From positions 5,768,501 to 5,832,500 of the forward strand of contig NC_087112.1 in the NCBI RefSeq assembly GCF_963855985.1: a stretch of 64,000 nucleotides of DNA, read 5' to 3'. Origin of the DNA: Ostrinia nubilalis (taxonomy: Eukaryota > Arthropoda > Insecta > Lepidoptera > Crambidae). The notes below the pieces were generated by a model, which had not been told where the DNA came from, ran no database searches, and saw nothing but the letters and a program-made list of their open reading frames with translations. Of the stretch, positions 34,731 to 46,923 are shown piece after piece (position 1 is the first letter of the stretch; every line of letters starts with the position of its first letter). The translations under genes and the position numbers were made by a program.

Positions 34731-35646
34731 TGTGACGCGCCCCGCGACGCATCGACAGCCCTAGCACCGAGCGCAGAGATTTTGACAACCCTACGGCTGC
34801 GCGGCCGCACGCCGCACGGACCGAGCTAATATATGAGACGGCGGCGACCGCGGGCGCCTAGCATTCGCTCGGGAGCCATTGCAACAGTCAGACGTTCGCG
34901 CGCGCGTCTATTGTTCCCTCGGCTGCATTGCACAGAGTCCCTAGCGAATTGCTACCCACACTGTTCCCACTAACCCTAACTGTTCGGCTCTGGCTTGATT
35001 CGATACCTCGTTAACTCGGTCAGGTGATCTAATTGTCGATTCGAGACGTTCTATCGTTGATAGCCTATCGGTTCTCGTCCTTACCGAGTAGTGCATGCGA
35101 TACTCACTCCCAACCTGCGGCAGCAATCCCGCTGCTACCCTTCCTGAACTTCATACCCCCTCGCCACGTAGGTCCGACGCCCTTTCCCAGTGGTATCATA
35201 CTCATCAGAGGACTTTGGTCTCTGGCTCGAGCTATTGAACCACGTCCTACCCCCCTAGTTATAAGTATCCAAACTAACACTCGCTAAACCTCGCACAGGG
35301 CGCCGCCCCTCTCGCGGATACGTAAACTAGTCTCGGGACGCGAACCGGGCGCGTCGCTATTCCTCTCGTTGTAATAGATTAGTATATTGTGATATAACTT
35401 GTAAAGTACTTGTAAACTTGCTCATTATTAAACGATAGTAATTTAGAGTCAGTGAAACTAGAATAAGTAAACTATTGTGGAACCTGAATTACAAAGTGCA
35501 ATTGTGTTATTAATTGTGCGTTTCCTTGGTCGAATATCCCTGTAGGCATCCTGGATAGGTACACATCCCTCATCGCAGAAAGCGAACTGGGACTTAGTAC
35601 TAAACAGCGGGGTGTCAGACTGAGCTAGCTAAGACGCCCCGTTGCA
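34731..35646 (+). repeat. 5' LTR of the non-autonomous element
   Basis: 916 bases, GC-rich in the first 150. Matches 39235-40150. Small ORFs inside it are duplicated in the 3' LTR and show no coding signature. Confidence 0.93.
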
Positions 35647-35647
35647 A

Positions 35648-35660
35648 TGGCGCCCAACTG
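35648..35660 (+). promoter_or_regulatory. Primer binding site
   Basis: TGGCGCCCAACTG, one base after the 5' LTR. The TGGCGCCC start is the form usually complementary to a lysine tRNA 3' end. Confidence 0.75.
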
Positions 35661-35745
35661 AATAACCCACGGAACCTACAGGGACCACCAGATCACTAGA
35701 GAAGCGAAAGACCACAAGGAACGCAAAACTTCGTAATAATCACAC

Positions 35746-37887
35746 ATGTCAGAACCGACATCTTGGATATACAAACTCAAGAAGACAGAACTTGAGAACG
35801 AGTGCAAAAGAAGAAACTTAAAAACGGAGAACAGAACCGTACAAGAACTGAGACAGAACCTCACAGAAGTACTCAGAACCAAGCAGTCCCGTCAACCCGT
35901 CCAGTCCGCCAGTAAATCCTCCGAAGAACAGTCTAACAGTGAGTCAGAAACCGATTTTGAAGACACAGAGATGCAGCAAGAACCAAACATGTCGTACACC
36001 GTAGATCAGACTGAAAGCATAACGGCCAGATGGAACCTAAGTTTTGACACATACAACGACCCAGTGGAGTTCCTAGAGCAACTGGACGAACTCATGTCAT
36101 CGGGCGAGGTCAAGCCAGATAAAGTGCTCAAAGTGCTCCCCAGATTCCTGAAAGGAAAGGCCGTACTGTGGTATAGAAATAATAAAAACTCGTTTACTAC
36201 ATGGAACGAATTCATAGAACTCTTCAAGTTGACATTTGTGAGCTGTGACAGTGACCTGTTAGCTAAAATAGTGAATTATAGGCAACATCACCGCCAAAAA
36301 TTCACAGACTACCTCATTGAAATACAAACACTCATGCGCAGATACGCAAAAATGTCAAAAGAAGAAGAACTAAATAGAATCTACGAAAACATGAACAGAA
36401 AATACAAGTTTTATATCAAGAAATCAGAAGTCGACTCGATAAGCAAATTAATACAACTGGCAAACGACTATGAAAATGTCACAGCAGACCGTCAAACTAG
36501 CTTCATGCAAAGAGAACCACGAAATGACTACCACGAAACAAGCACAAATTTTAATCAAGAACACAAGGAGACGGCGTCATACATACACAATTACAACACA
36601 AATACTTGCTGCTGGAGCTGTGGAAAACAAGGACACTCCATGAAAGATTGCAGAAGTAAGAAAATACTATTTTGTAACGGTTGTGGCAGGATCGGCAAAA
36701 TGAGTAAACAGTGTTGTAAGAAAACAAGTGAGTACACACAGTCCATGACAATAAACACAAGTCCGCAACTCAAAGATAATCGTCCATTCGTAGATGTATC
36801 GATACTAGGCGAAAAATATCAAGCACTCGTAGACACCGGCGCCACAAGATCATACATCAACGACCAAGTGTACAGTAAATTCGTGAAAAGAAACCTGAAA
36901 CCGAAAACAGTAAGCATAACAGCTAGCATGACAGATGGGCACACAACTCAAATTAAAGAAGCACTCGACTTACAAATTAATATAAAAGGAAAAACAATTA
37001 ACCACCAAGTGTTATATCATCCACAAATCACGACTATACTGATCGGCATGGACATATTGAACAGAATAGGAGCCAAAATAGAATGGCCCAAAGATAGTAC
37101 CAAGCAAGAGGAACAAGTGGGAACAAAGTCAAGAAACAATACAGAAGCCAACATCGTACCTACATACGAAATGGCCGAAACACCGACAAGTAAGAAAAAA
37201 CACAAGATCAAACTCGCACACGAAAAACCAATCAAGAAAAAAGACTATTCACGGAACCCTAAAAGTCAAGAAGTAATAAATAAACACGTAACACACTTAA
37301 AACAAGAAACAAAAGAAGACTGGATCCAAAAGAAAATTCAAGAAATACAAAAAACCGGAAACAAGGACTATAAAATGTCAAACAACAGATTATACAAGAA
37401 AATAATAAATCACGCATACGGACCAAGAACAGAAACATCATCAGACTGGAAATTATGCATAAACAACAATGAAAAAAACCAGATCCTGAAAGAAAACCAC
37501 GATACACCGACCGCAGGCCATCTGGGAACAGCAAAAACACTGAACAAAATATCACAGAGATATTATTGGCCCGGTATGTACAGAGATGTGTCAACGTACG
37601 TCAAGAACTGCAAAACCTGTCAAGTCAACAACGCACGCAAAAACTGGAGCGTAGTGTCTACAAACCCGAGTAGACCACTACCCATATCATCAAACCGGTC
37701 CACAGAGTGGACCGAAATCCTCGATGTCGACACCGTCGACCACCCACAAGACCTGGATCGGCGCGAGTCCGGCCCTGGAGAGGAGCCGACCCGAGCCGAG
37801 GACCAGACCAGGAGGCGGCCGGGGAGAAAGAAGAGGCGCGGCCAAATCCAGAACCAGCTGAACAAGGCCAGTAACATTTACTCGTAG
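35746..37887 (+). CDS. Gag-protease-integrase zinc finger fusion protein, no RT
   Basis: A 713-residue intact ORF. Order: N-terminal SAP-like helices (YKLKKTELENECKRRNLKTE), capsid-like Gag, CCHC knuckle CWSCGKQGHSMKDC (about 287-301), and a second knuckle CNGCGRIGKMSKQC in which the histidine is replaced by lysine. Then comes an aspartic protease (LVDTGATRSYI, Asp363; ILIGMDIL), and after a Lys-rich linker an HHCC integrase finger (HDTPTAGHLG...CKTC, Cys622 and Cys625). A proline- and arginine-rich tail (RRRPGRKKRRGQ) ends it. The reverse transcriptase, RNase H and DDE core expected between or after these are missing without breaking the frame. Confidence 0.9.
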   Translation: MSEPTSWIYKLKKTELENECKRRNLKTENRTVQELRQNLTEVLRTKQSRQPVQSASKSSEEQSNSESETDFEDTEMQQEPNMSYTVDQTESITARWNLSFDTYNDPVEFLEQLDELMSSGEVKPDKVLKVLPRFLKGKAVLWYRNNKNSFTTWNEFIELFKLTFVSCDSDLLAKIVNYRQHHRQKFTDYLIEIQTLMRRYAKMSKEEELNRIYENMNRKYKFYIKKSEVDSISKLIQLANDYENVTADRQTSFMQREPRNDYHETSTNFNQEHKETASYIHNYNTNTCCWSCGKQGHSMKDCRSKKILFCNGCGRIGKMSKQCCKKTSEYTQSMTINTSPQLKDNRPFVDVSILGEKYQALVDTGATRSYINDQVYSKFVKRNLKPKTVSITASMTDGHTTQIKEALDLQINIKGKTINHQVLYHPQITTILIGMDILNRIGAKIEWPKDSTKQEEQVGTKSRNNTEANIVPTYEMAETPTSKKKHKIKLAHEKPIKKKDYSRNPKSQEVINKHVTHLKQETKEDWIQKKIQEIQKTGNKDYKMSNNRLYKKIINHAYGPRTETSSDWKLCINNNEKNQILKENHDTPTAGHLGTAKTLNKISQRYYWPGMYRDVSTYVKNCKTCQVNNARKNWSVVSTNPSRPLPISSNRSTEWTEILDVDTVDHPQDLDRRESGPGEEPTRAEDQTRRRPGRKKRRGQIQNQLNKASNIYS

Positions 37888-39225
37888 CTTAACTTTATAC
37901 CTAAGTTAGGTTTCCAATAGATAGATAAAAAGTACATAGTAATTGTCTCGTCACTTCTCGTTTAAGTAATTTTCTCAGTATTTAAAGTACATAGCAATTG
38001 TCTAGTCCGTTCTCGTTTAAGTAACTTTCTCAGTATTTAAAAACAAGTCAATAATATATAAGTATTAATTAACATTACCTACATAATAACCCTGTATAAT
38101 CTAGATTAGTCAGTTCTTGAATTTAATCTCGCTAAATACCACATATCAATAACCTATAAGTATTAATTATCATTAGATAATAACCCTGTATAATTTTAAT
38201 AGTTAAAGTGTTCTATTTAATCTCGTTAAATAACTATTGACGCAAATCGCATTGTTATTTACTCGTAACTCGCAACCTAAACTCACATAAATAACAAACC
38301 GGTTTGCTACGCGTCAATAGTACTACCAGTTTCTCGATAACTTTTAAATAGTAAACAAACATTGTAAGAACGATTCACCGAGCGAACTCATTTGCATATT
38401 ATCAGTGAAACGTATTTTTTCTATACGCCACGGGCGATCAACAGCACTCGCTTGCTAGATGACTCATAACTAGATTTTACCTGCCTAATGTTTGCGCGCC
38501 GCGCCAGGCTGCATTCCATTTACATTAAGAAATAATATTATTGTAATTAAAACTTAACCCCTTAACTGCCATTGTCTTGTATAACTTTTAATAATCGTAG
38601 AGATTATTAACATTAATCAGATGCCTATTCTGAGTATGCTAATTTAAATAATTAAACTAGTAAACTAGAAATAATAATAACAAGTGCCATGCATACTATT
38701 ATTGTATTAAAGAAATATTTCAAGTAATAATTGAATACTCGTAATAACAAAGTAAACAATAGACTCGTTTAATTAGTTCATTGGTTAATTGTAAACAAAA
38801 GGTCAAAGGTATCTTAATAAAATTGTTTCAAAACTAAGTTAACTAAAATTAGCGTTTAATTAGTTCATTGTAAGCAAAATAAAATTAAAGGTATCTTAAT
38901 AACATTGTTTCAAAACTAAGTTAGCTAAAATTAGCGTTAAATTAGTTCATTGTAAGCAAAAAAAAATTAAGGATACCTTAATAACATTGTTTCAAGACCA
39001 AATTAACTAATATGGTTATAAGTAAATAAATGTACTGTCATGTTTTAAATAAGGAGTTATTATTGGGCTAATGACCAAGTACAAGTTCAGTCATGTTTTA
39101 TATTTTAATTTTTACTCGTTATGAAGTTACCCAAAAATAACTTATTATTAACATGAATTTTAGTTGTTCTTAAATAACCTTTATGTACCAGACTTGTGAT
39201 TTTTCCAGGTAAAAATCTCCAAAAC
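37888..39225 (+). other. Noncoding 3' region of the non-autonomous LTR element
   Basis: AT-rich, no ORF. Direct repeats include ACATAGTAATTGTCTCGTCA-like units at 37931 and 37988, and CCTATAAGTATTAATTATCA-like units near 38055 and 38152. A three-unit tandem repeat is listed separately. Confidence 0.7.
38767..39010 (+). repeat. Three tandem units of about 82 bases
   Basis: Each unit contains TTAATTAGTTCATTG-like and AACATTGTTTCAAAACTAAG-like segments. It lies just before the polypurine tract of the LTR element. Confidence 0.8.
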
Positions 39226-39234
39226 AAGGGAGGA

Positions 39235-40150
39235 TGTGACGCGCCCCGCGACGCATCGACAGCCCTAGCACCGAGCGCAGAGATTTTGACAACCCTACGG
39301 CTGCGCGGCCGCACGCCGCACGGACCGAGCTAATATATGAGACGGCGGCGACCGCGGGCGCCTAGCATTCGCTCGGGAGCCATTGCAACAGTCAGACGTT
39401 CGCGCGCGCGTCTATTGTTCCCTCGGCTGCATTGCACAGAGTCCCTAGCGAATTGCTACCCACACTGTTCCCACTAACCCTAACTGTTCGGCTCTGGCTT
39501 GATTCGATACCTCGTTAACTCGGTCAGGTGATCTAATTGTCGATTCGAGACGTTCTATCGTTGATAGCCTATCGGTTCTCGTCCTTACCGAGTAGTGCAT
39601 GCGATACTCACTCCCAACCTGCGGCAGCAATCCCGCTGCTACCCTTCCTGAACTTCATACCCCCTCGCCACGTAGGTCCGACGCCCTTTCCCAGTGGTAT
39701 CATACTCATCAGAGGACTTTGGTCTCTGGCTCGAGCTATTGAACCACGTCCTACCCCCCTAGTTATAAGTATCCAAACTAACACTCGCTAAACCTCGCAC
39801 AGGGCGCCGCCCCTCTCGCGGATACGTAAACTAGTCTCGGGACGCGAACCGGGCGCGTCGCTATTCCTCTCGTTGTAATAGATTAGTATATTGTGATATA
39901 ACTTGTAAAGTACTTGTAAACTTGCTCATTATTAAACGATAGTAATTTAGAGTCAGTGAAACTAGAATAAGTAAACTATTGTGGAACCTGAATTACAAAG
40001 TGCAATTGTGTTATTAATTGTGCGTTTCCTTGGTCGAATATCCCTGTAGGCATCCTGGATAGGTACACATCCCTCATCGCAGAAAGCGAACTGGGACTTA
40101 GTACTAAACAGCGGGGTGTCAGACTGAGCTAGCTAAGACGCCCCGTTGCA
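39235..40150 (+). repeat. 3' LTR of the non-autonomous element
   Basis: 916 bases, same as 34731-35646, followed by target copy ACCC. Confidence 0.93.
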
Positions 40151-40588
40151 ACCCTTATCTTTACAACTTTGAGAATGTTTGCGTGCTGAGTTTTCTAAGA
40201 AATAATATACTTTGCACCTATTCGTATATTTTATATTGCTCTAATTAAGCATGACTTATGTCATTTTAACACTTTGGGATTCCATCCAGTTAAGTACCAT
40301 TTCATCCTGCAAGAAGTACAAGACAGTCGAACTTTTGGAAGCAGGGCCGGATTAACCATCTCGGGGCCCCTAGGCACAGCTCGTTTTGGGCCCCCCTTTT
40401 TTTGTCGCGGAAGAAATGATTTGCGCACCGTCACCACTGCCGGGGGACAGGGTGGTGTGTGGGACTCAAAAGGACGGGGTATACCCACTAAAACCTCCAC
40501 AGCGTTCCGTCATCGCCCAAGTGGGGGTGTCGCTAGTGTCTGGCCGTAGCCTTAGACTTCTGCCACACCACCGGCGACGGCTCGCCTA

Positions 40589-41812
40589 CACGGCGGACCC
40601 TAGACGCCCACCTTGTGGGGGGCCGACGGGAATGGCCCGAAACGCCAAGCCGTTCCCGTCAGACGGAGGTGACAAGGGTGCCCCCGCACCCCCGGCCTGC
40701 TGGCCGCCACCTGGAGGGAGAGTAGAATGGTCGTACAACCGCCTTCTCCACCCCCTTCTGCGATGAGGCGAGAGGATCGTACTTCCTCTCACGCTCCGCT
40801 GCCTCTTTCTGAAGGATGACCTCTTCGCAAAAGGAGGCGACCGCCATCCAGCATCCCCGCGAGGGTGTGCTGCACCGCCTGCACCGTGTAATCCGCCGCG
40901 CCGCATTTGTGGCACAGTGGGGATTCCTCTCGCCCGATCCTATGCAGGTACGAACCGAAGCAGCCATGCCCGGTCAGCACCTGCGCCAGACGGAACGTGA
41001 GGAACTCGTGCGGTCGTTCCAACCATTGGTCCAGAACAGGTCCAATGGCGTCCAGATTGCGGCGGCCAAACTGCGCGCGAATCATGTCTTCCTTCCAGCG
41101 GTCGGCCATGATCTCGCGCTCTTCCTGCCTGACGGCGCCGCGCCGTTCTGGGACCGGGCGCTTTCCACGCGCCTTCTGATCTGCCATCCAGTGATAAATG
41201 ATAAATGACAGACAAGACTCCAGCTTCTAGCTCCCAATGAGGAGTACCAGCGAGGACGCACGCCGCAGCGTGCCCTACCGTACGGTAGGTCCTTGCGACT
41301 TTGTGCGCTATGAGCCTATGGCCCGCTGGGGCCTGCGCAGAAGGGCGGCATACTCCCTCTTGTTGAGTGCGTCCGCCCAGATTGAGGCGCCATACAGCGC
41401 CATGCTCCTCAGAACGCCTGCATAAATTCGACGACACCTCGTTTGTGGCCCTCCCAAATTCGGGAGTATCCAACTCCGTGCGCCGGCTGCCTTGAGGAGG
41501 CGTGGCGCTAGCCTGTTGAAGTTCGGGCTAAAATGCCACCTCCCGTCAAGCGTGTGGCCCAGATATTTCAACTTTGACGTCAATCCTAACCTCCTCAACC
41601 ACAATGTGGGCGTTGGGAGGGCCCAGAAAGAAGAGTGCCTTCTCCAGCGCGACTTTCAGCCGAGGCGTCATATTCTGCGAGCGACTAATGTGCCGCCCGC
41701 CGACGCCAGCCGTGCAGCGGGCCCAAATGTCTTTCCCCGGGCAGTGACCAGAGTGTCATCCGCATAGCATATGAAACTCATGCCCGCGAGAAGGACGCCC
41801 CCGGAGGAGCCA
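40589..41812 (-). pseudogene. R1-clade LINE reverse transcriptase, 5' truncated and frame-shifted
   Basis: Minus-strand reading gives RT motif FICYADDTLVTA near 41780. Next comes LKYLGHTLDGRWHFSPNF and RIYAGVLRSMALYG, then in another frame LTGHGCFGSYLHRIGREESP with LCHKCG, the C-terminal zinc-finger region of R1-type ORF2. At least two frameshifts and stops separate the parts, so it is dead. It lies inside the hAT-like element. Confidence 0.88.
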
Positions 41813-41816
41813 GTTG

Positions 41817-42128
41817 AAGCGGTGCAGTCCGGTCGCAGTATTGGCTAACAGACAGGAGTCCAACAACTACAGTGATCCTAAATGTAATCCAGTTATAAAG
41901 CCACCCAGAGCTAATGACATTCCGTACACTACCAATCACTACGAAGGCAGAGGAAGTGTCGTAACTGCCGGTGGGCCGGTGGTGGTATCTCCTACAGTAT
42001 CGGCGAGTATTGACCCCGATCTTATCAATGACACGCGGCCTGACAGCGCTGCGAGGCCAGGTTGGCCCCCCTGGGGGAGCCAACAGGATTTCGAAATTTG
42101 TCCCCCCTGGCAAACATTGGGTATTTAG
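41817..42128 (+). other. Unassigned open stretch inside the hAT-like element
   Basis: About 100 codons stay open and include NRQESNNYSDPKCNPVIK and HYEGRGSVVTAGGPVVVSP. Composition is less repetitive than the neighbours and does not look like a transposase or RT. It could be a captured host exon or chance; I do not recognise it. Confidence 0.3.
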
Positions 42129-43215
42129 AAGCCAAATGTTTTTGTAACATTTAAGAAGTAGGTACTGGAGTACCTGACTAAATGCCATAGCCATATTGCC
42201 AAACTAAATACCTAAACGTATGTCAAATAATAATTAACATTTTGTTAACGAAAAAAATATAAGTTGTTGGTACCGGTAATATTTCTGACTATTCCAAAAT
42301 CTGCTTTACTTGCTTTTAACAGATTGTTATGAATTATCCCTACTAAATAATTATTATACGAGCAAATGCGAAAGTAACTTTATCTGTCTGTCTGTTACGA
42401 ATTCATGCATAAACCATTGAACCGATTTTGATTTTTGGTAAAGAGATAGTTTTCAGTCCCGGGAAGGACGTTGGACGGTTTTTATCCCGGTTTTTTAAAC
42501 AGGAATGCGCCTTATATTTTTTTCTGCGACAGACAAAATTTTACGCGGACAAAGCCGTGGGCAAAAGCTAAGCAAGTATATGCCATGATGCCATTCTCAT
42601 GTATAAAAAATTTTGTCTTCTGTAAAAGTTGACTAAAAATCCGTTTAGTAGTTTTTACGTGAAAGAGTATCAAACATCTATACTATTCCATACTCACAAA
42701 TTTTCGCATTTATAATATTAGTAGGTAGGACGCTAAAACTGCATAACCGCAACTTCGTACGCGTGGAGTCCGTTTTACCCCCTTATGTGTGGAATTTAGT
42801 AAAATCCTATTACTTATATGCTTCGTATTATTTCCTATCCTCAAATAAATAGATAAATAAAATCCGTTCTTGGCAGATGTCTACACCCTATGGAACCTAC
42901 CTGCCAAACTTCAAGTTTGTAGGTGTCAGTACCGGCACCAACACCTTACCTTTTATTTTCGTTATCAAAATGGTAATTATTATTTAACAAACGTTTAGGT
43001 ATTCAGTTTGGGAATTTGGCATTCAGTCAAGTACTTCAGTATTTCACAAATTATGTTATAAAAATACATGGCTTTTAAATAATGTTTTCCAGGGGGGACA
43101 ACAGTCCTCAAATCATTGATTAAAAATCCAGTCCTGTTGTCTCCCCTAGCCAGGGGGGACAACAGGATTTCGAAATCCTGTTGGCTCCCCCAGGGGGGAC
43201 AACAGGACTGCACCC
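42061..43215. repeat. Interspersed C/G-rich motifs and Lep1-like Helitron ends
   Basis: The motif CAGGGGGGACAACAGGA, or its mirror, occurs near 42070, 42105, 43090, 43150 and 43192, partly as CAACAGGATTTCGAAATC palindromes. 42375-42725 has Lep1-type Helitron-like sequence (GCGAAAGTAACTTTATCTGT; TTTTACGCGGACAAAGCCGT; AATTTTCGCATTTATAATAT). 42755-42790 resembles 4318 and 34403 (ACGCGTGGAGTCCGTTTTAC). Confidence 0.55.
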
Positions 43216-43957
43216 CTAGATTATGGTGGAATGAGGGATGGTATCGAATGATACAGCCAACACACCCTCCAGTCACTCCTCTCCCTAGCCTCCGCAGTGA
43301 GGTTTTTTAGCCTCTGAAGGGTGTCGACGGTCGACCTGTCATGTAAACCATAGCAGTAATGCCAACGTTACGAAAATAATTTAGCTTCCACAATATCGAA
43401 ATAATTATGACGATTGAATGTGTAAACCAAAATAAGAAGAAGTTTTAAGGTGGTTTGAGGTTTTTTACATAAAAATAATCTGTAACTTTTTTTTTTTTTC
43501 ATTTTTTTATCGGGAGTGCTGGGCCCCTGGTTATAGTGGGCCCCTAGGCACTGGCCTAAAGTGCCTTATGGATAATACGGCACTGTTTGGAAGCTCTATT
43601 TGGGAGTACCCAGCTACAAGCCCTGCTGGGCATTCTAGCTCAAAGAGGGAAGGGGGTAAATTAGATTTTTAGCCAGGCTCTCCCCTACGCTTAGACACAA
43701 ATACGAAACAAGGTGGATTGGGATGTAAACTCCTCAGGGAGGACAGCTGCCCATTTTCTCTCTCTCTCGTTTTTCTACAGTGTAGAAGACTAATGATCTG
43801 TTCCTCTAGACAAGTGGCAAAACGTGACTGTTGTAATTTCCTTCGCTCCGTTTTTTTGTATGGAGTTACGTCGCCCTGTGAACTATAAAAAAGACGAACT
43901 TGTCTAGGAGAACCGATGATAATGAAATGACTTATTGATTACATAAATGACTGATAA

Positions 43958-44083
<126 letters not shown>

Positions 44084-44211
44084 TTTGTTTAATTATGTTA
44101 TTAGTTTTAAGCAAGTTGATTGTAAGATATGAAATATATTTTTAAGGCAATCCAAATGTGTTTTCAGTTAACATTCTAAATCTGTTAGTAATATGATTAG
44201 TTGTGAGTGTG

Positions 44212-44415
44212 GCCGTTGGGGCAGAAAAGTTCTCGAGTGGCGACCACGGGCTGGAGGATGTAGCGTGGGCAGGCCTCTTACTAGGTGGACCGACGATCTG
44301 GTAAAGGTCGCGGGAAGAGCCTGGATGCGGACAGCGCAGGATCGTTCATTGTGAAAAACCTTGGGGGAGGCCTTTGTCCAGCAGTGGACGTCATTTGGCT
44401 GGAACGAACGAACGA
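44212..44415 (+). mobile_element. RTE-clade LINE 3' fragment after POLR2L
   Basis: Contains AAAAGTTCTCGAGTGGCGAC, GGACCGACGATCTGGTAAAG and GTCCAGCAGTGGACGTCATT; encodes TRWTDDLVKVAGRAW-like residues, with stops. Probably lies inside the POLR2L 3' UTR. Confidence 0.85.
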
Positions 44416-44892
44416 GTGTAGGACTCTTCAAGGTGTTGTCGGTAACAAATCGTTGCCTTTAGGTAACCTTAAAATCCTTGTAGGCTAACATTGCATTATC
44501 GCATAAAACTGCATAGTCAGTTCGGACTTCAAAACCGCAAACGTGCTCAATAAAAAATAAACCTTTTGATTACGTTTTGACACCTTGTGGTTGCTCCAAC
44601 TAGAGGGAATCCCTCAGAACCACTTCAATGTTTTTATGGTTTGGATTTTGTCGTATAAGGGGACTTACCAATTTCGAAATTAATAACTTCACTTAGGCTT
44701 TAAACATGAGAGCTTAAACTAGGCTTGAGGAAAATCGTGAGGCAAGCTGCGCAGGCGTCGCGCCCTTGTAACATTTTTGCTTGTTGCAAATCCTCCGTTG
44801 TCTAATAAAACCTTATAAATCATTCCTTTCTTGTACTTTTTTGGCAATTCTCTGACTAGGTACTAATTAATTTATTGTGAATCCATTTACAG

Positions 44893-46848
44893 CCCAAGTA
44901 ACATTTTACTCCATTTAAGAGTTCACATTTAGTTCCAATGTGTACTTAAAGCATTAGTACAGTTCACTCGTGATGTATAAGCTGTATTATTGCAATTAAT
45001 TACACCTATACCTGTCTAAGGGACTTATAGGAGTGTAGACTAGTGTAGAGTTATACTTTTATACGATTGTTGGTGTTATAATACTCTAACAACTATCCTT
45101 TAGTCAGCCATCTGACTAAGAGCATTATAGGAGGATAGAGATACGGCAACCGCTGTTTAACGGCCTACTTGTACGATGTTATAGAGCTAGCATTTTAATA
45201 GAACACACGTGGTCATTTATAAAGCCAAAGGCTGTTATGTTTACTTGTTTTAGACTGTTATACAGCTAGTAGCTGTAGTAGGACTTGTTTGTGATAATTA
45301 AAATAACCTTTTTTTACTATCTGTACAAAAGTGTTTCAATGGTTCGCATGTACACTGTAGGCTGTTAAAAGGACTATATGTGTTGTCCATTAACATCAAT
45401 AGCAGTTTATTTGTCCACAAGTACTACTCTTATTTGCTTTAAGCTGAACACGAATGTGAATGTGATATTCTATTACACATTTCCCCAAGCCTGTTTTTAG
45501 TTGTTCATGGTGGTTCTGTACATGATGCAGAGGAAAATATTATGCCTGAACCTGAAATTTCCCTTCAAAATATACCAGATATCAGAGTGTGATGATTGCA
45601 GTTCTTGTGATAGTGAATACCATTTTGATTTGGACAATTATTTAACCTTTCGCAAAAAAAAATAAGAACAGGGGCTATTGAAAATCGTATTCCTCATTCC
45701 GCTTTGAATAAATTGTCAAGCATAATAAACGAATTTAAACCGGGAACACTACCGTCTGATGCTTTAGGTATTCATACTTGACTATTAGTACCTGGGCTAG
45801 GCGATTTAACGGACATTAATAATTTTTATTGCGGATCTCTAAAATTTCAGTATTTGAAAGAATTAAAGATACACAATTGACCTGAACTAGGTACATCTTA
45901 AAGCTGTACATAATTTCACATTAGAATAAATTTATAGACATTAGCGCTGTAGTGGTACAAATGTGGAACTTCATATAGATAACAGCATTCTAACAGAACA
46001 CATGTGAACCTAATATACGCTCACCGCATTAAATTGGAGTTATAACAGTTCACATAGCCGTATTTCATTTCCACCATTTTGTTCTACATAACCTAAAATA
46101 TTTACCAAATAAATCTCCAAAATTAATGCAGATTTATCACAAAATTCGCAGATAGAGCGATTGAGTTTTGGTTTCATGTTATAATTAATTACCGTAATAT
46201 AATTATAATGCCAATCCAATATCAAAAACTGAAAATTGTAGATTTCCTCTCAGCCAGTTTTAAATATTTTAAAATGAATATCGCGTTTTTACAGAGGCGC
46301 GTAAATATTTTAGCTGTAAATATGTATACATTTCACGATAAAGTTGCATTCCCAATGGCATTAACATTATTAAGTATTTAAAACCCGTGTTATTATTTGC
46401 ATAAATGATTATCCGCCCGAGTTGTTTCCCTCTTGGCACTCACGTACAAATACCAAACTAATATTAAAACGTGGAAATAATTTAAGACACACGTGAACTT
46501 TAGGTAGCATTGGAGTACTTTTGTCGGACTTTATAACTTTGAAAGCTGTGCATTTAGCCACTTGTTACTCTTTATTGTCCTCACGTACGTTGTATGGTTC
46601 ACACTGCGTCCCATATAGTGCCGTAAGTCAGCCTTAAGTACGATGTTACTACTTAAACTGCTATTATAATGCTATTATACTGCTAATGTACAGCCATAGT
46701 GAACTTAAAGCTGTCTAATTTGTGCCCAAACTGGTTCTATAAAAGCATTATAGCAAGCTATACAGCTCGTATACAGCTGACATACACAGCTTGTGGAGTA
46801 CATGTGAACGACTATTGAACTCTTAAATGGAATAAAATGTTACTTGGG
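44893..46848. mobile_element. Terminal-inverted-repeat DNA transposon, decayed
   Basis: Ends share CCCAAGTAACATTTTA(C/T)TCC and TTAAGAGTTCA over about 35 bases. Inside, 45530-45870 has short broken coding-like stretches (ISLQNIPDIRV; NRIPHSALNKLSSIINEFKP; SDALGIHT) with stops between, perhaps transposase remnants. Superfamily not determined; target duplication not clear. Confidence 0.7.
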
Positions 46849-46923
46849 AGGGGTCTTACTTTTTACTGGTATAGGTGCTGTGCTCTATCTAAACTAGATT
46901 TAGTTGGGATGGGGATTATAATA

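Larger units (their letters stand above)
34731..40150 (+). mobile_element. Non-autonomous LTR retrotransposon in the POLR2L intron
   Basis: 5,420 bases with 916-base LTRs (TGTGAC...GTTGCA) and target duplication ACCC (34727-34730, 40151-40154). A TGGCGCCCAACTG primer site lies one base after the 5' LTR and an AAGGGAGGA purine tract before the 3' LTR. The LTRs read as identical in the stretches compared, so insertion is recent. The only ORF lacks reverse transcriptase, RNase H and the integrase core, so movement would need a helper element. Same strand as POLR2L. Confidence 0.93.
40342..43585. mobile_element. hAT-like composite element with 8-base target duplication
   Basis: Ends CAGGGCCGGATTA and (reverse complement) CAGTGCCGTATTATC, flanked by TTTGGAAG at 40334-40341 and 43586-43593. 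The 8-base duplication and CAG ends fit hAT. GGGGCCCCTAGGCACAG near the left end is mirrored by GTGGGCCCCTAGGCACTGG near the right. No hAT transposase inside; the 3.2 kb interior is mostly later insertions, including an R1-clade LINE fragment. Confidence 0.85.

Noticed and set aside
35033..39791. Identical 84- and 61-codon open frames in both LTRs
   Set aside because: They are duplicated by being in the LTRs and lack any protein motif.
40386..41473. Several 90-177 codon frames on both strands
   Set aside because: GC-rich shadows of the broken R1-clade LINE; only the RT and zinc-finger frames have family motifs.
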